64,000 nt of DNA. It comes from Corynebacterium auriscanis (GTDB lineage Bacteria > Actinomycetota > Actinomycetes > Mycobacteriales > Mycobacteriaceae). A program made the position numbers and the translations under genes. The stretch is from positions 1,904,572 through 1,968,571 of the forward strand of contig NZ_CP047046.1 of assembly GCF_030408435.1 (NCBI RefSeq), read 5' to 3'. This document shows positions 1 through 9,988 of this stretch, one piece after another (within the stretch, counting starts at the first letter, position 1; every line of letters begins with the position of its first letter). Below the pieces are notes generated by a model that did no database searches, had not been told where the DNA came from, and worked only from the letters and a program-made list of their open reading frames with translations.

Positions 1-15
1 CTCTTTCGATAGTTT

Positions 16-32
16 GTCACAGTACGGTAACG
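16..32. promoter_or_regulatory. candidate MtrA-type direct-repeat box at the window edge
   Basis: The motif GTCACAGTACGGTAACG is a direct repeat of two hexamer-like halves (GTCACA and GTAACG) with an 11-base period. A closely similar motif lies upstream of betP (7320-7337) and at the M23 peptidase promoter (56752-56768). It sits in the gene-free 197 bases beyond the 3' end of tatD. In corynebacteria and mycobacteria tatD is normally followed by an rpf gene on the same strand, so this is probably the 5' region of rpf2, which lies outside the window. MtrA control of rpf2, betP and M23/NlpC hydrolases is known in C. glutamicum; the box itself is my inference. Confidence 0.4.
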
Positions 33-197
33 AAAGGTTCATTTCAAAATTATTTGCATAGATGTCGCCCACATCACTTTCTCCCCTTCAACAGGCAAAA
101 CATCAATACCGCAAATTCAGTTAAGTCACACGGGTCACAAGCGCCACATGAGTAACACAAGGACGCTAAGCCTCAACGGTAACAATTCGCTATCGAA

Positions 198-1073
198 TTA
201 CGGCCTTGTTATTTTGTAAATGCGCTCAGCGTTCTCCGAAACTAGTCGCCCAAAACTTTCCGGATCCATACCGCGCACCTCCGCCAAAGCCCGTGCGGTA
301 TGACCCACAAACGCCGGTTCATTACGTGCGCCACGGAACGGTTCCGGCGTCATATAAGGTGCATCGGTTTCCACCAAAATCTGCCCGGCATCCGCCAACC
401 GCAAAGCCTCCCGCAGCTCCTCATTGCGCTTGAACGTGGCATTCCCGGAAAACGACAGCACGTAGCCGCGATCCAAGCACTCCTTCGCCACCTCCAACGG
501 CGACGAGAAACAGTGCATAATGACAACCGCTGGACGCGGTGAATCCTCCAGTACACGCAAGATCTCTGCATCCGCCTCGCGGTTGTGAATCATCAACGGC
601 TTACCCGTTTCCACCGCAAGACCAATGTGCCAGCGGAAGGCCTCCTCCTGCACATCCAGGTCTGGAGTCTTTTCGTCCTTCCCAATCCAGTACGTATCCA
701 ACCCCGTCTCGCCAATCGCCACACAGCGCTCGTCCGCTGCGAGCTGCCGCAAGCGTTCCCGCACATCCGTGGTCATCGTGTGCGCCAACGTGGGGTGCAC
801 CGCAACGGCCGCCCACACTCGATCATGAAACGCCGTGGCTTCTACCGCCCGTTCCGTTTCTTCCAGCCCATCACCGACAGTGCACACCCCGCGCACACCG
901 GCCTGCGCAGCGCGCCCCATGATGTACTCCACCCCCAGCCGATAGGCATCCGGGTCACCCTCTACGTCATATCCCATTTTGCGCACGGTGGCATAGAGGT
1001 GCGTGTGGGCATCGAATAGAGTGTCCACCGCTTCTGGGATAGTGGGAGTAGGACGTGATTTCTTTTTAGCCAT
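198..1073 (-). CDS. tatD: TatD family metal-dependent hydrolase
   Basis: A 291-residue TatD-type deoxyribonuclease/hydrolase of the amidohydrolase TIM-barrel superfamily. Visible family motifs are the N-terminal metal-binding 'FDAHTHL', the central 'IGETGLD', 'MIHNREAD', 'IMHCFS' and C-terminal 'LVETDAPYMTP', all in the expected order. A GTG codon lies 9 bases upstream at 1082, but the ATG at 1073 has the better-placed purine-rich AGGGTGGGT ribosome site, so I use it. It is oriented like metG (separated from it by the MFS gene), the usual metG-tatD-rpf arrangement of Actinobacteria. Members act as 3'-5' DNases or in DNA repair; the exact substrate here cannot be read from sequence. Confidence 0.93.
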   Translation of the reverse strand: MAKKKSRPTPTIPEAVDTLFDAHTHLYATVRKMGYDVEGDPDAYRLGVEYIMGRAAQAGVRGVCTVGDGLEETERAVEATAFHDRVWAAVAVHPTLAHTMTTDVRERLRQLAADERCVAIGETGLDTYWIGKDEKTPDLDVQEEAFRWHIGLAVETGKPLMIHNREADAEILRVLEDSPRPAVVIMHCFSSPLEVAKECLDRGYVLSFSGNATFKRNEELREALRLADAGQILVETDAPYMTPEPFRGARNEPAFVGHTARALAEVRGMDPESFGRLVSENAERIYKITRP

Positions 1074-1234
1074 GCCACCCACCCTAACGCGGGCGCGGCC
1101 TATAACCGGGCAGCCACCTCGCGCCTAGAAGCTGCCACAACCCCACCCCGCCCTAGACTCAGCCCCCACCCGCCTACGACCCAGCCCCCGCACCAGCTAC
1201 GGTTCCCCCCAAGCCGCCCACGATTAAACCCCAC

Positions 1235-2557
1235 CTACGGCTTAACTGCCCCAGCCACAACAATCCCCGCATCACTTTCCTGCTCGCCAGGCTTGTCATC
1301 CACGAACACCACGCGGCTGGCTACAATGCCCGCGCCCAACAGCACAGTATTGAAACCCATCAACATATACAGCCCGGCGTTCCAGCTCCCAGTCGCCTCA
1401 AACAACAAACCGAACAGGAACGGCCCCACACTCGCGATGGAATAACCAACCGCCTGGGCACCGCTCGACAGCACCGCCGCCGAAGCTGCCGCGCGGGTAC
1501 GCGTAGCCACCAGCAGCAACCCCAGGTTGAAAGTGGAACAACCCAGAGAAACCAAAACGATCCAGACAAATGGCGCCTTCATTGGGTCATGCAACAGCAG
1601 TGCCAGCGCACCCATCATCGCCACGAATGAATAGATTGTCACCATCAGTGAGCCGCGCCGGAACCTACCAACCATCCACGGCACGATCACACTGGTGGCA
1701 ATGCCAGTCAGCGCGAACGTACCACCGACTACGCCTCCGAGCTGCTCGCTACCACCTGATTCCACCACGATCTTCGGCGCCCAGGTTATGAAGCAGTAGG
1801 ACATAGAACTGGTCATGGCGAACATCAACACCACACCCCAGCTCACAGGGTGTCTCCATATGTGGCGATAACTCTGCTTAGCCACTCCGGCTGCTTTATC
1901 GGCTGCTCGCTGGGCTTTAATTCTTTCCCGACGCCGCCGGCCTCCCACCTCCGGGCCCACCACACGCACCAGCAAAATCCAACACGCGACTGCCAGCACT
2001 GGCGGAATGGCCCACAGCCCTAAAGCCAGTTGCCAACCGCCCCTTTGTTCCAAGGGCACAGCCACGACGGACGCCGTAGCCATCGCAGTATTACCTACCA
2101 CCAGGTAGGCCATGGACATGACGGTGATGCGGAACGGGAAATAGTCCTTCACGACCGCGGGAAGTAGCGTATTAGTAAAACCCACCCCCATCAGGCCAAC
2201 CATCGTGCCAATGAGGAACAGTAGTTCGTTGGGTGCAAACGTGCGCACGCCAAACCCCACGGCCGCTACAACCATGGATGCAGCGGCGGTTTTGCGAAAG
2301 GTCATTGCCCGCGACAGTGGCGCACTCAAAGCCGCTGCCAGTGCGAACATCAATGTGGGCGCCATGCCCACGAGGCCCACGAACAGAGGGGATGCCCCGA
2401 GGCTGTCCGAGACCTTGTCCGCGATCGGCGAGAACGAACTGATCGGACTGCGCAGGTTTACACTCGTGAGCAACACCGCCACTACCGCGATGACGGAAAT
2501 GGTGGTGACAGCGCGTTTATCTTCTCGCCCCGAATGCTCTATCCGACCTTCGCCCAC
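1235..2557 (-). CDS. CynX/NimT-type MFS transporter
   Basis: A 440-residue major facilitator with about 12 hydrophobic segments. It resembles the CynX/NimT (COG2807) subfamily through the first-helix 'NLRSPISS' signature and the 'MGVGFTNTLLPAVVKDYFP' segment after helix 4. A basic loop near the middle (after residue 200) separates the two halves. The substrate is unknown; family members move cyanate, 2-nitroimidazole or other small organic anions. The only well-supplied start is GTG at 2557, with GGAGG six bases before it. Start and ribosome site both lie inside a 74-bp tandem repeat derived from the metG 3' end, so the first residues (MGEGRIE) and the translation signal were contributed by that duplication. 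It may be read through from metG. Confidence 0.85.
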   Translation of the reverse strand: MGEGRIEHSGREDKRAVTTISVIAVVAVLLTSVNLRSPISSFSPIADKVSDSLGASPLFVGLVGMAPTLMFALAAALSAPLSRAMTFRKTAAASMVVAAVGFGVRTFAPNELLFLIGTMVGLMGVGFTNTLLPAVVKDYFPFRITVMSMAYLVVGNTAMATASVVAVPLEQRGGWQLALGLWAIPPVLAVACWILLVRVVGPEVGGRRRRERIKAQRAADKAAGVAKQSYRHIWRHPVSWGVVLMFAMTSSMSYCFITWAPKIVVESGGSEQLGGVVGGTFALTGIATSVIVPWMVGRFRRGSLMVTIYSFVAMMGALALLLHDPMKAPFVWIVLVSLGCSTFNLGLLLVATRTRAAASAAVLSSGAQAVGYSIASVGPFLFGLLFEATGSWNAGLYMLMGFNTVLLGAGIVASRVVFVDDKPGEQESDAGIVVAGAVKP

Positions 2558-2783
2558 TCCGCACCTCCATCACGCCACGCCAGTTGCAGCATTGCCTCTC
2601 ATCACCCTTGCTCTATCCGACCTTCGCCCACTCCGCACCTCCATCACGCCACGCCAGTTGCAGCATTGCCTCTCATCACCCTTGCTCTATCCGACCTTCG
2701 CCCACTCCGCACCTCCATCACGCCACGCCAGTTGCAGCATTGCCTCTCATCACCGTTGCTCTATCCGATCTTCGCCCACTCCG
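2535..2783. repeat. 74-bp tandem repeat copied from the metG 3' end
   Basis: Three nearly identical 74-bp units begin at 2535, 2609 and 2683. A fourth, partial unit from 2757 is the real end of metG. Each unit holds the last codons and stop of metG plus about 47 bases of downstream DNA. On the minus strand each of the three units also carries GGAGG, six bases, then GTG. In the unit nearest the MFS gene this GTG opens the transporter. In the two middle units (2602-2631 and 2676-2705) it opens a nine-codon mini-ORF ending in TGA. The array fills the metG-MFS spacer. Confidence 0.92.
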
Positions 2784-4596
2784 GACCGGTCTCCGCCAGC
2801 TCCGCGTCTAACTTCGCAAACAGTGGCTTTGGCTTGCTTAGCGGCGTTCCCGGCACTAGATCGATGCGCTTCCACGTGGCCTGCTGGTTCTTGTAGTCAC
2901 CCATGATCACGGGGTACGCGCGACCCGCCTCCGGCACGCCCGTGCCCACAGGGTCCCGTGGGGAATCATCGGTGACTTCCAGGATCTTCGGCTGGGCGGC
3001 CCACACACCTTGGCCACCGAGGGTCTCGAAGATTTTCTGTGCACTAAACGGCAGGTAAGGGGTCATCAGGGTGTTGATATCACTCACCACCTGCAATGCC
3101 ACGTGCAACACCGTACCCAAGCGCTCGCGCTGCGATTCATCCTTGGCCAGCTTCCAGGGCTCCTGGGCCGCAATGTACTGATTCGCGCGCCCGGCAATAC
3201 GCATAGCTTCAGTGATCCCAGCTTTGAAGCGGGATGCCTGCAACGCCTTTCCAACAACCTCAAATGCGTGAGCAGATTCATCCAAGAGGGCCTTGTCGGC
3301 GTCGAGTAAAGAGCCCAGAGGTGGCACCTCGCCGAAGTTCTTGTGCGCCATCGATACCGTACGATTAACCAGGTTGCCCCACTCGTTCGCCAGTTCGGAG
3401 TTGATACGGCGGACAAATTCGTCCCACGTGAAGTCCGTGTCCGTCGTCTCCGGGCCAGCCACGGCGATGAAGTAACGCAGTGGATCCGGTCCGAATTCCT
3501 TGAGGAAGTCGCGAACGTAGATGACCACCCCCTTAGAGGACGAGAACTTTGAACCTGACATCGTGAGGAACTCGCTGGAAACCACCTCAGTCGGCAGGTT
3601 CAGTGTGGGCTCGGCCAGCTCACCGGCTTCGCCACCCCTGGAGCCCTGCCCGGAGTATCCCAAAAGTTCCGCAGGCCAGATCTGGGAGTGGAAGGTGATG
3701 TTGTCTTTGCCCATGAAGTAATAGGCCACTGCCTCTGGGTCGTTCCACCACTTCCGCCAAGCTTCCGGCTGGCCGGTACGCCAGGCCCATTCAATTGACG
3801 CCGACAAGTAGCCCACCACGGCATCGAACCAGACATACAGCTTCTTCGCATTGTTGTCCTGCCAACCTTCGATAGGGATCGGCACACCCCAGTCGATATC
3901 GCGACTCATTGCGCGGGGACGAATGTTCTCCAACAAATTGAGGGAGAATTTCAGGACGTTGGGGCGCCAATCGGTGCGGCCCTTAAGCCACTCCGTCAAT
4001 GCTTCCGCAAGGGCCGGAAGATCCAGCATGAAGTGTTCTGTATCCACGAACTCGGGGGTTTCGCCGTTGATTTTGGACACAGGGTTGATGAGATCTTCGG
4101 GGTCCAGCTGGTTTCCACACGTATCGCACTGATCGCCGCGAGCGTCAGTTGCCCCACAAATGGGGCAGGTGCCCTCGATGTAACGGTCGGGCAAAGTTCG
4201 GCCCGTGGAAGGGCTGATCGCCCCACGGGTGGTTTGGGTCACCATGTAACCGTTGTCGTAAAGGCCACGGAAGAGTTCCTGGACGACCGCGTAGTGGTTA
4301 CGCGTGGTGGTACGAGTAAACAAGTCGTAAGACAATCCCAAGCCGACCAAGTCTTCAACGATGATGCGGTTGTAACGGTCGGCCAGCTCTTGAACGCTCA
4401 CGCCTTCTTTTTCCGCTTGGACCAGCAGCGGAGTGCCGTGTTCGTCCGTGCCTGAAACCATGAGGACGTCATTGCCAATCATCCGCTGATAGCGGGCAAA
4501 GACGTCGGAGGGAACACCGAATCCAGCAACATGGCCGATGTGACGGGGGCCGTTGGCGTAAGGCCAAGCAACAGAGGTGAGAACACGTTGTGACAT
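2761..4596 (-). CDS. metG: methionyl-tRNA synthetase
   Basis: A 611-residue class I aminoacyl-tRNA synthetase that charges tRNA-Met in the cytoplasm. The HIGH signature is at residues 19-22. A zinc-knob insertion 'CPICGATD...CDTCG' lies near residues 145-162. The second catalytic signature appears as 'KFSSSKG', the usual KMSKS variant of this class. The C-terminal anticodon-binding helices follow, and there is no C-terminal dimerisation domain. The ATG at 4596 is preferred over an upstream GTG because the protein then begins in the family-typical '[16 protein letters not shown]' way. It is transcribed toward the MFS gene and tatD. Its final codons have been copied into the downstream 74-bp array without disturbing the reading frame. 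Confidence 0.97.
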   Translation of the reverse strand: MSQRVLTSVAWPYANGPRHIGHVAGFGVPSDVFARYQRMIGNDVLMVSGTDEHGTPLLVQAEKEGVSVQELADRYNRIIVEDLVGLGLSYDLFTRTTTRNHYAVVQELFRGLYDNGYMVTQTTRGAISPSTGRTLPDRYIEGTCPICGATDARGDQCDTCGNQLDPEDLINPVSKINGETPEFVDTEHFMLDLPALAEALTEWLKGRTDWRPNVLKFSLNLLENIRPRAMSRDIDWGVPIPIEGWQDNNAKKLYVWFDAVVGYLSASIEWAWRTGQPEAWRKWWNDPEAVAYYFMGKDNITFHSQIWPAELLGYSGQGSRGGEAGELAEPTLNLPTEVVSSEFLTMSGSKFSSSKGVVIYVRDFLKEFGPDPLRYFIAVAGPETTDTDFTWDEFVRRINSELANEWGNLVNRTVSMAHKNFGEVPPLGSLLDADKALLDESAHAFEVVGKALQASRFKAGITEAMRIAGRANQYIAAQEPWKLAKDESQRERLGTVLHVALQVVSDINTLMTPYLPFSAQKIFETLGGQGVWAAQPKILEVTDDSPRDPVGTGVPEAGRAYPVIMGDYKNQQATWKRIDLVPGTPLSKPKPLFAKLDAELAETGPEWAKIG

Positions 4597-4865
4597 GCCT
4601 ACCACATTAAGGTATTGCCACCTGCGAAGAAAAAGATGACCCCACCGCCCTGTGGAGGTGGGGGTTGAAGACCGTTGGGGTTGTTTTTACGCCAATGATT
4701 TTCATACAGCACAACTGATGCCCTACCCTGTGAAAAAATGGGGCTGACATACCCCATACAACCCACCCGTGCACACATGATTCTCTTAGGGGTCATATAA
4801 GGTTAGCTAATGTGAAGCCCATCGCCTTCAATTGATCTTGACCCTCTCACTCACGAAGGACGACC

Positions 4866-5309
4866 ATGCAGTTAAATCGAGCCACCGAGCTAGGCATCAG
4901 GATCCTGATGCAACTGGCCGCTCTAGACGATGCCGCTAGCGCGGCCGGGGTCGCTCCCCCTCGATACACTTCTTCCAGCATTGCAGACGACATTGGTGCC
5001 CCACAAACCCACGTTGCCAAGGTTGTCTCCAAATTAGCCGAACTCGGCCTTGTGCGATCCACGCGTGGACGCACCGGCGGAGTGGCCCTGACACCCGAGG
5101 CGCTACTGAAGCCACTGGGCTCGTTGATTCGAGATTTGGAAGGCGAGCGACTGGCGAATTACCGCGTTCACGATCCCTGCCCGTTCGTACCCGAATGCGC
5201 CCTACACGCCGTATTACGTGGCGCGGCAGAGCAGTTCTTCACGATACTGGACAAGACGACCGTCGCCGATATCGTTCCTGTGTCCCCAGCAAAAGCAATG
5301 CCGGTGTAA
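4866..5309 (+). CDS. Rrf2 family transcriptional regulator (NsrR-like)
   Basis: A 147-residue Rrf2-type regulator. An N-terminal winged helix ('ATELGIRILMQLA') is followed by the recognition helix region 'IADDIGAPQTHVAKVVSKLAELGLV' and the wing 'RSTRGRTGGVAL'. A C-terminal 'CPFVPEC' pair lies where NsrR/IscR proteins hold an Fe-S cluster. NsrR normally has three cysteines; only two are visible here, so cluster binding is uncertain. It is divergent from metG across 260 bases that contain a short GGTGGGG/CCCCACC hairpin (about 4634-4657). No hmp or suf gene is adjacent to suggest a target. Its ribosome site is ACGAAGGACGACC before ATG. Confidence 0.87.
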   Translation: MQLNRATELGIRILMQLAALDDAASAAGVAPPRYTSSSIADDIGAPQTHVAKVVSKLAELGLVRSTRGRTGGVALTPEALLKPLGSLIRDLEGERLANYRVHDPCPFVPECALHAVLRGAAEQFFTILDKTTVADIVPVSPAKAMPV

Positions 5310-5332
5310 CGCGAAAGTTGCGCGACACCGGC
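5300..5332 (+). terminator. hairpin overlapping the Rrf2 stop codon
   Basis: Arms GCCGGTGT (5300-5307) and ACACCGGC (5325-5332) form a perfect 8-bp stem, with further CGCG/CGCG pairing inside. The left arm contains the TAA of the regulator's last codons. No T-run follows, so it is a probable but imperfect intrinsic terminator between two convergent genes. Confidence 0.5.
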
Positions 5333-5361
5333 AGCGATAAGTGCGAAACTGTCCTGGGCGG

Positions 5362-7113
5362 TTAATCCTTCGCCCTATTCGCAGACTTCTCCCCCACATT
5401 GAAACGGCGCACCCCGCGACCGTTCTGCTTGTTCAGATAAGCGGCCACGCGTTTTTCGCGTGCATCCCTCATGGCGTAATGCCGCTGAGCCTTGTGGTCC
5501 AAATACAGCGGGTCATTGGACAATGACTTCACGATTGCGAACATCAACGCAATAATAATCAGCACAAACGGGCTGGCCGCGATGATCGTGATGTTTTGCA
5601 CATTGGTCAGGGCATCTTCTCCACCCGTCCAAATCATGACGATCGCGATGATTGCGGTCATCAATCCCCACAAGACGGTGACTTTGCGGTTGGCCTCCAC
5701 ACGGCCGTTTTGGGACATGGTTCCCATCACCGTCGATGCGGAATCCGCAGAGGTGATGAAGAACGTGGCCAGCAAAATCATGGCCAGCAACGAAGCCGCG
5801 TAGCCACCGGGCACAGTATCCAACAGGTTGAACAGCTGCTTCGTGGCATCTCCATCGCCCCAGATCGACTGATTCGTCTCCTCTGCATGAATGGCGGAAC
5901 CACCGAAGATGGAAAACCATACGACGGTCACTGCCAACGGCACCATGAGGATAACGGTCACGAACTCACGAATGGTGCGGCCACGGGAGATGCGAGCTAG
6001 GAACATACCGACGAATGGGGACCAGGAGACCCACCAGGCCCAGTAGAAGATAGTCCATGAGCCCAGCCACTTGCCGGCACCTTCGCTGGAATCGGCGGTG
6101 CGGGCCGCCATGGAGAAGAACTCGGACAGGTAGTTGCCCAAGGTAGTGGGGATCAGATTCAAGATGACAACGGTGGGTCCCACAATCAGCAGGAACAAGG
6201 CCAGCAGACCAGCCATGATCATATTGGCATTGGAGATGTACTGAATACCTTTACCCACACCAGATGCAGCGGAAACGAGGAAGCACACACCCAGCACGAT
6301 GATCACCCCGATCATCACTCCCATGCCGGGGTTAGTCCACAGGTTAGTGGCTTCCATACCTGAGGCGATCTGAGTGGCACCAATACCGAGGGATGCTGCG
6401 GTGCCGAAAACTGTCGCGAAGATCGTGAAAATGTCGATGATCTTACCCAGTGGGCCGTGGGCTCGGCGCTCGCCGATCAGCGGAATGAAGGCCGAGCTCA
6501 ATAGCTGCTTCCGGTCCAGGCGGAAGGTGGTGTACGCGATAGCTAGGCCCACGATGGCATAGAGCGACCATGGGTGCAGTCCCCAGTGGAACATCGTGGT
6601 GGCCATCGATACCCCAACATCACCCGGTTCCGTTCCCGGCACACCTTGGCGGTAATAGGTCAGTGGTTCTGCCACACCATAGAACATCAAACCGATGCCC
6701 ATACCGGCGGCGAACATCATGGCTACCCAAGACGCGGTGGAAAACTCCGGCTCCTCGCCATCCTTACCCAACCGAATGTGGCCGAATTTACTGAAGGCGA
6801 TGAACAGGATGTAACCAACGAACACTGTGCCGGCCAAGACGAACAGCCATCCCCAATCATTGGTGATGTACGTCAGTGCCTTTCCAGAGAATGCCTGAAA
6901 GCTGTCTTTCCCCAGCAATCCCCAGGCGACCACCACCAAAGTGAGCGCGAGCGCCCCAAACGTGACGGTCCAATTGATTGGCGCATCGTCATCGAGCCGT
7001 GCCTGCTGGCTTACCTTCGGATCGTTGGCGGGATCGACGAAGGCTTCCGCCAGCGCTTGCTCTTCGGAATTTAATCTCTCCCCTTGCTGTGGGTTTCCTT
7101 GTGAAATCGTCAT
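5362..7113 (-). CDS. betP: BCCT family glycine betaine transporter, BetP-like
   Basis: A 583-residue sodium-coupled betaine/carnitine/choline transporter with 12 predicted membrane helices. It follows C. glutamicum BetP closely through '[19 protein letters not shown]', '[11 protein letters not shown]', the glycine-rich '[14 protein letters not shown]' and the aromatic substrate box '[17 protein letters not shown]'. The C-terminal tail is basic, as in BetP, where it senses K+ and osmotic strain. The N-terminal tail is acidic. The ATG at 7113 has GTGGAGAAT directly before it and is preferred over an upstream start. A candidate MtrA box lies about 210 bases upstream (7320-7337). betP is an MtrA-activated osmoprotection gene in C. 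glutamicum. EctP or LcoP-like substrate use cannot be excluded. Confidence 0.9.
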   Translation of the reverse strand: MTISQGNPQQGERLNSEEQALAEAFVDPANDPKVSQQARLDDDAPINWTVTFGALALTLVVVAWGLLGKDSFQAFSGKALTYITNDWGWLFVLAGTVFVGYILFIAFSKFGHIRLGKDGEEPEFSTASWVAMMFAAGMGIGLMFYGVAEPLTYYRQGVPGTEPGDVGVSMATTMFHWGLHPWSLYAIVGLAIAYTTFRLDRKQLLSSAFIPLIGERRAHGPLGKIIDIFTIFATVFGTAASLGIGATQIASGMEATNLWTNPGMGVMIGVIIVLGVCFLVSAASGVGKGIQYISNANMIMAGLLALFLLIVGPTVVILNLIPTTLGNYLSEFFSMAARTADSSEGAGKWLGSWTIFYWAWWVSWSPFVGMFLARISRGRTIREFVTVILMVPLAVTVVWFSIFGGSAIHAEETNQSIWGDGDATKQLFNLLDTVPGGYAASLLAMILLATFFITSADSASTVMGTMSQNGRVEANRKVTVLWGLMTAIIAIVMIWTGGEDALTNVQNITIIAASPFVLIIIALMFAIVKSLSNDPLYLDHKAQRHYAMRDAREKRVAAYLNKQNGRGVRRFNVGEKSANRAKD

Positions 7114-7319
7114 ATTCTCCACAGTGGTGGCAGGGGGGCGCAATATCAAACCCTCCGGGACTTTTCACCGTGCGATCGCGGCCTTTCACCACACTTCCCG
7201 GCTGCATCCCTTATGCATCTTTTTCTAGCCGACGCCCCGCTAAGTCCTCTGTTCGCCCTGCTTGGGCACCTATTCTTGATCTATGTGCGTGGCGGCGGGG
7301 TGGACCCCATCCCTTCAAG

Positions 7320-7337
7320 GATAACAATACGGTAACG
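7320..7337 (-). promoter_or_regulatory. candidate MtrA box upstream of betP
   Basis: GATAACAATACGGTAACG is a direct repeat of two (G/A)TAAC halves with an 11-base period, between the 3' end of rsmI and the betP start. The right half and its flank (ACGGTAACGA) are identical to the motif at position 24 near the window edge. The position well upstream of the gene suits activation. Inferred by shared sequence and by known MtrA control of betP. Confidence 0.45.
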
Positions 7338-7355
7338 ATTCCGTTCTGGGTGGCT

Positions 7356-8252
7356 TTACTCGCTATCCTCGCGGGCGTGCAACACAGCCTCGTACACTTC
7401 CCGCTTGCTGAGGTTGTGGCGCTTCGCGATCTCGCCTGCTGCCGCCTTCAATCGCATTCCACCGGCCACGAGCCCCTCAACTTCCCCGACCACATCAGCC
7501 GAGTCCACCCCCAGCTCTTCGGGATCCACAGCTCCAATCACCACACAGATTTCCCCCTTTACTTCCTTTGCATGAGCCCATTCGGCTACTTCGGCAGCAG
7601 AACCAGAACGAACCTCTTCGAAACGCTTGGTTAGCTCGCGGGCGACTGCAACGGGGCGTCGTGCCCCTAAAATCTCCACCGCAATATCCAAGGTCGCCTG
7701 CAAACGGTGAGGGGATTCAAAAAAACACGTAGCCGTGGTAGCAGTGAGCAAGTTGCTAAAGAATTCCCGGCGCGCGCCATCTTTGCGCGGAGCGAACCCC
7801 AGGAACGTGAAGTGGCCCATCCCCACACCCGAGAGCGCAAGCGCGGTGGGTACTGCAGAAGGACCAGGCAGGCAGGTCACCGGGACACCCGCAGCCCGGG
7901 CAGCTACAACCAGCGGGAATCCGGGATCGGAAACCGCAGGCATCCCCGCATCTGTCACCACGAGGATGCGCTTGCCGGCTTGGGCCTCTGCAACGAAATG
8001 ACCGGCGCGATCGGATTCATTGTGGTCGAAGTTCGAAACCACCGTGCCGGTAATCATCACACCCAACGCATCGGCCAGCGCACGGGTGCGGCGCGTATCC
8101 TCCGCAGCGATGATATCCGCACTTGCCAAGGCATCGAGCAACCGAATGGAGGCATCCAGTGGGTTGCCCAAAGGTGTGGCTGCCAAGATGATACCCCCAT
8201 GAGGGAGGGGTCGCTGTTCCTGGGCTCGATGCAAGAGGGACTCTACTGTCAT
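7356..8252 (-). CDS. rsmI: 16S rRNA (cytidine-1402 2'-O)-methyltransferase
   Basis: A 298-residue member of the tetrapyrrole-methylase superfamily. It shows the RsmI signatures 'ILAATPLGNPLD', 'IIAAEDTRRTR', 'SNFDHNE', 'VVTDAGMPAVSDPGF' and 'CLPGPSAVPTALALSGV'. RsmI methylates the 2'-OH of C1402 in the ribosomal P-site using SAM. A C-terminal helical region ending in 'NLSKREVYEAVLHAR' is also typical. It is divergent from the mannosyltransferase gene with only about nine bases between the chosen starts, so the two promoters must overlap the opposite coding regions or leaders. This pairing is conserved in corynebacteria. Confidence 0.95.
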   Translation of the reverse strand: MTVESLLHRAQEQRPLPHGGIILAATPLGNPLDASIRLLDALASADIIAAEDTRRTRALADALGVMITGTVVSNFDHNESDRAGHFVAEAQAGKRILVVTDAGMPAVSDPGFPLVVAARAAGVPVTCLPGPSAVPTALALSGVGMGHFTFLGFAPRKDGARREFFSNLLTATTATCFFESPHRLQATLDIAVEILGARRPVAVARELTKRFEEVRSGSAAEVAEWAHAKEVKGEICVVIGAVDPEELGVDSADVVGEVEGLVAGGMRLKAAAGEIAKRHNLSKREVYEAVLHAREDSE

Positions 8253-8261
8253 TCCCCCAGC

Positions 8262-9914
8262 ATGCCACTAGAGTTATTGGCTGTGACAGTTTCCACCCCA
8301 GAACCACGCCCGTCGAACCAAACCGATAGTGCCACGGCCACTGCCGAGAGCGGTACACAGCGCCCCGCTCTCCCCTCACGGGAGGATGTCTCTACCCCGG
8401 CGGAGCTCGGTCTGAGCCGTGCGGCGAATGATCGTGCGGCCCAGGGTGTGAGGACGTGGAGCCGGTGGGTGTGGATTCAGCTGAGCCTAGCAGTCTTCGC
8501 TGCCGTGAGTCGCTTGAGCTCGCTAGGGAAACCCACGGATGGTGGCACTCCCGTCTTCGACGAGAAACACTATGCCCCGCAATCGTGGCAAATCGCGATG
8601 AGCCAGACCAATCCCCTGATTGGTGGGATCGAGGACAACCCTGCCTACGGCTTGGTGGTACACCCGCCACTCGGTAAACAATTGGAGAGCATGGGCATGC
8701 AACTGCTGGGCTACAGCCCGGCCGGGTGGCGTGTGAGTTCTGCCCTGTGCGCAATTGCGGTTATCTTGCTAATCGCAGCCATCGCGCGGCGCATTACCAA
8801 ATCGGAAGTGGCCGGAATGCTCGCCGGCATTTTCGCCCTGTGTGATGGCATCTTGTTTGTCACCGGCCGGTCAGCCATGCTGGATCATTTTCAGACCCTG
8901 TTTGTGGTGTCAGCGACGTATTTCTTGGTGCGCGATGCCCAGCAGATGGAGGGGCGGTTCCGCCGCGTTTTCGCCGAAGAACGTGTCCGTGACCACACCT
9001 TGGGCCCGCGCATGGGGTATCGCTGGTGGCGTTTCGCCGCTGGAGTGGCGCTGGCCGGTGCACTGTCCGTGAAGTGGTCGGGGCTGTATTACCTTGCTTT
9101 CGCTGGGTTGGCAATCGTCGCGATTGACTATGCCCGGCGCCGACGTTACGGGGTGCAACACCCTCTGCGTGGAACGTTGGTACTGGATAGCGCGCCGTCA
9201 TTTTTTGCCTTGGTGATTGTGCCGGTCATCGGTTACATCGCCAGTTGGCGGGCCTGGTTCGCTTCGGAAACCGGGGTTTTCCGGCACGCAGTTGAAAGCG
9301 GTCGGTTTTCGGAATTGAATGAATCCGGGTTGACGTTTCTGCCCGATGTGGTGCGGAATTTCATCTACTATCACTCGTCCGTTTTGAAGTTCCATACGGC
9401 ACTGACCAATTCGAATGGCCACCACCACTCCTGGGAATCTAAGCCTTGGTCATGGTTGGTGAGCAGCCGTTCGCTGCTGTACTACAGCCCTCCAGAAAAG
9501 GATGGAATTGTCCACAAAGTATTGCTGGTTGGCACCCCTGCAATCTGGTGGTTGTGTGTACCCGTAATCCTGTGGGGCGTATGGTGCCTGCTCATTCACC
9601 GCGATATGCGCTGGGCTGTCCCCGTGATCGGCTTTGCCGCGGGATTCCTACCGTGGCTGCCCACGCTAGATCGTCAAATGTACCTGTTTTACGCCGTGAA
9701 CCTTGCTCCATTCTTGGTTATTGCGTTGGCGTTGGCCTGTTGCCAGCTTCTGCACACGGCGCGGGCGGAAAACAAGCGGTGGCCGGTCGTGCTCGTTGTT
9801 GGCTACGTGGCCGTGGTGGTGTGGAACTTCCTGTTCTTCCTACCGCTGTATACCGGTATGCCAATGACCAACGCGGAGTTCGCCGCGCGCATGTGGCTAC
9901 CAAGCTGGCGGTAG
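8262..9914 (+). CDS. pmt: polyprenol-phosphate-mannose:protein O-mannosyltransferase
   Basis: A roughly 550-residue GT-C fold membrane enzyme of the PMT family, transferring mannose from polyprenyl-phosphate-mannose to secreted proteins during Sec export. The first extracytoplasmic loop holds the catalytic acid region 'PVFDEKHYAPQSW' and the later 'VVHPPLGKQLE'. Many hydrophobic helices follow, with a 'GYRWWRF...SVKWSGLY' region and a C-terminal 'LPWL..LDRQMYLFYAVN..PF'. The open frame extends far upstream through the rsmI antisense strand, which is a shadow. I place the start at ATG 8262; GTG 8283 is an alternative and neither has a strong ribosome site. Homologue of C. glutamicum Pmt and M. 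tuberculosis Rv1002c. Confidence 0.92.
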   Translation: MPLELLAVTVSTPEPRPSNQTDSATATAESGTQRPALPSREDVSTPAELGLSRAANDRAAQGVRTWSRWVWIQLSLAVFAAVSRLSSLGKPTDGGTPVFDEKHYAPQSWQIAMSQTNPLIGGIEDNPAYGLVVHPPLGKQLESMGMQLLGYSPAGWRVSSALCAIAVILLIAAIARRITKSEVAGMLAGIFALCDGILFVTGRSAMLDHFQTLFVVSATYFLVRDAQQMEGRFRRVFAEERVRDHTLGPRMGYRWWRFAAGVALAGALSVKWSGLYYLAFAGLAIVAIDYARRRRYGVQHPLRGTLVLDSAPSFFALVIVPVIGYIASWRAWFASETGVFRHAVESGRFSELNESGLTFLPDVVRNFIYYHSSVLKFHTALTNSNGHHHSWESKPWSWLVSSRSLLYYSPPEKDGIVHKVLLVGTPAIWWLCVPVILWGVWCLLIHRDMRWAVPVIGFAAGFLPWLPTLDRQMYLFYAVNLAPFLVIALALACCQLLHTARAENKRWPVVLVVGYVAVVVWNFLFFLPLYTGMPMTNAEFAARMWLPSWR

Positions 9915-9988
9915 CTAAGGCGGGCAACCGCCAAGAGCGCCTGCTGCTACAACATACCTACGCAGGCCGTTTTCACCCTAGCGGCGAG

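Noticed and set aside
4785..4810. Possible DtxR iron box (AAGGTTAGCTAA) before the Rrf2 gene
   Set aside because: Only one half matches the known consensus; the second half is too different.
7707..8261. Upstream extension of the mannosyltransferase frame
   Set aside because: It lies antisense to rsmI and is not similar to PMT N-termini.
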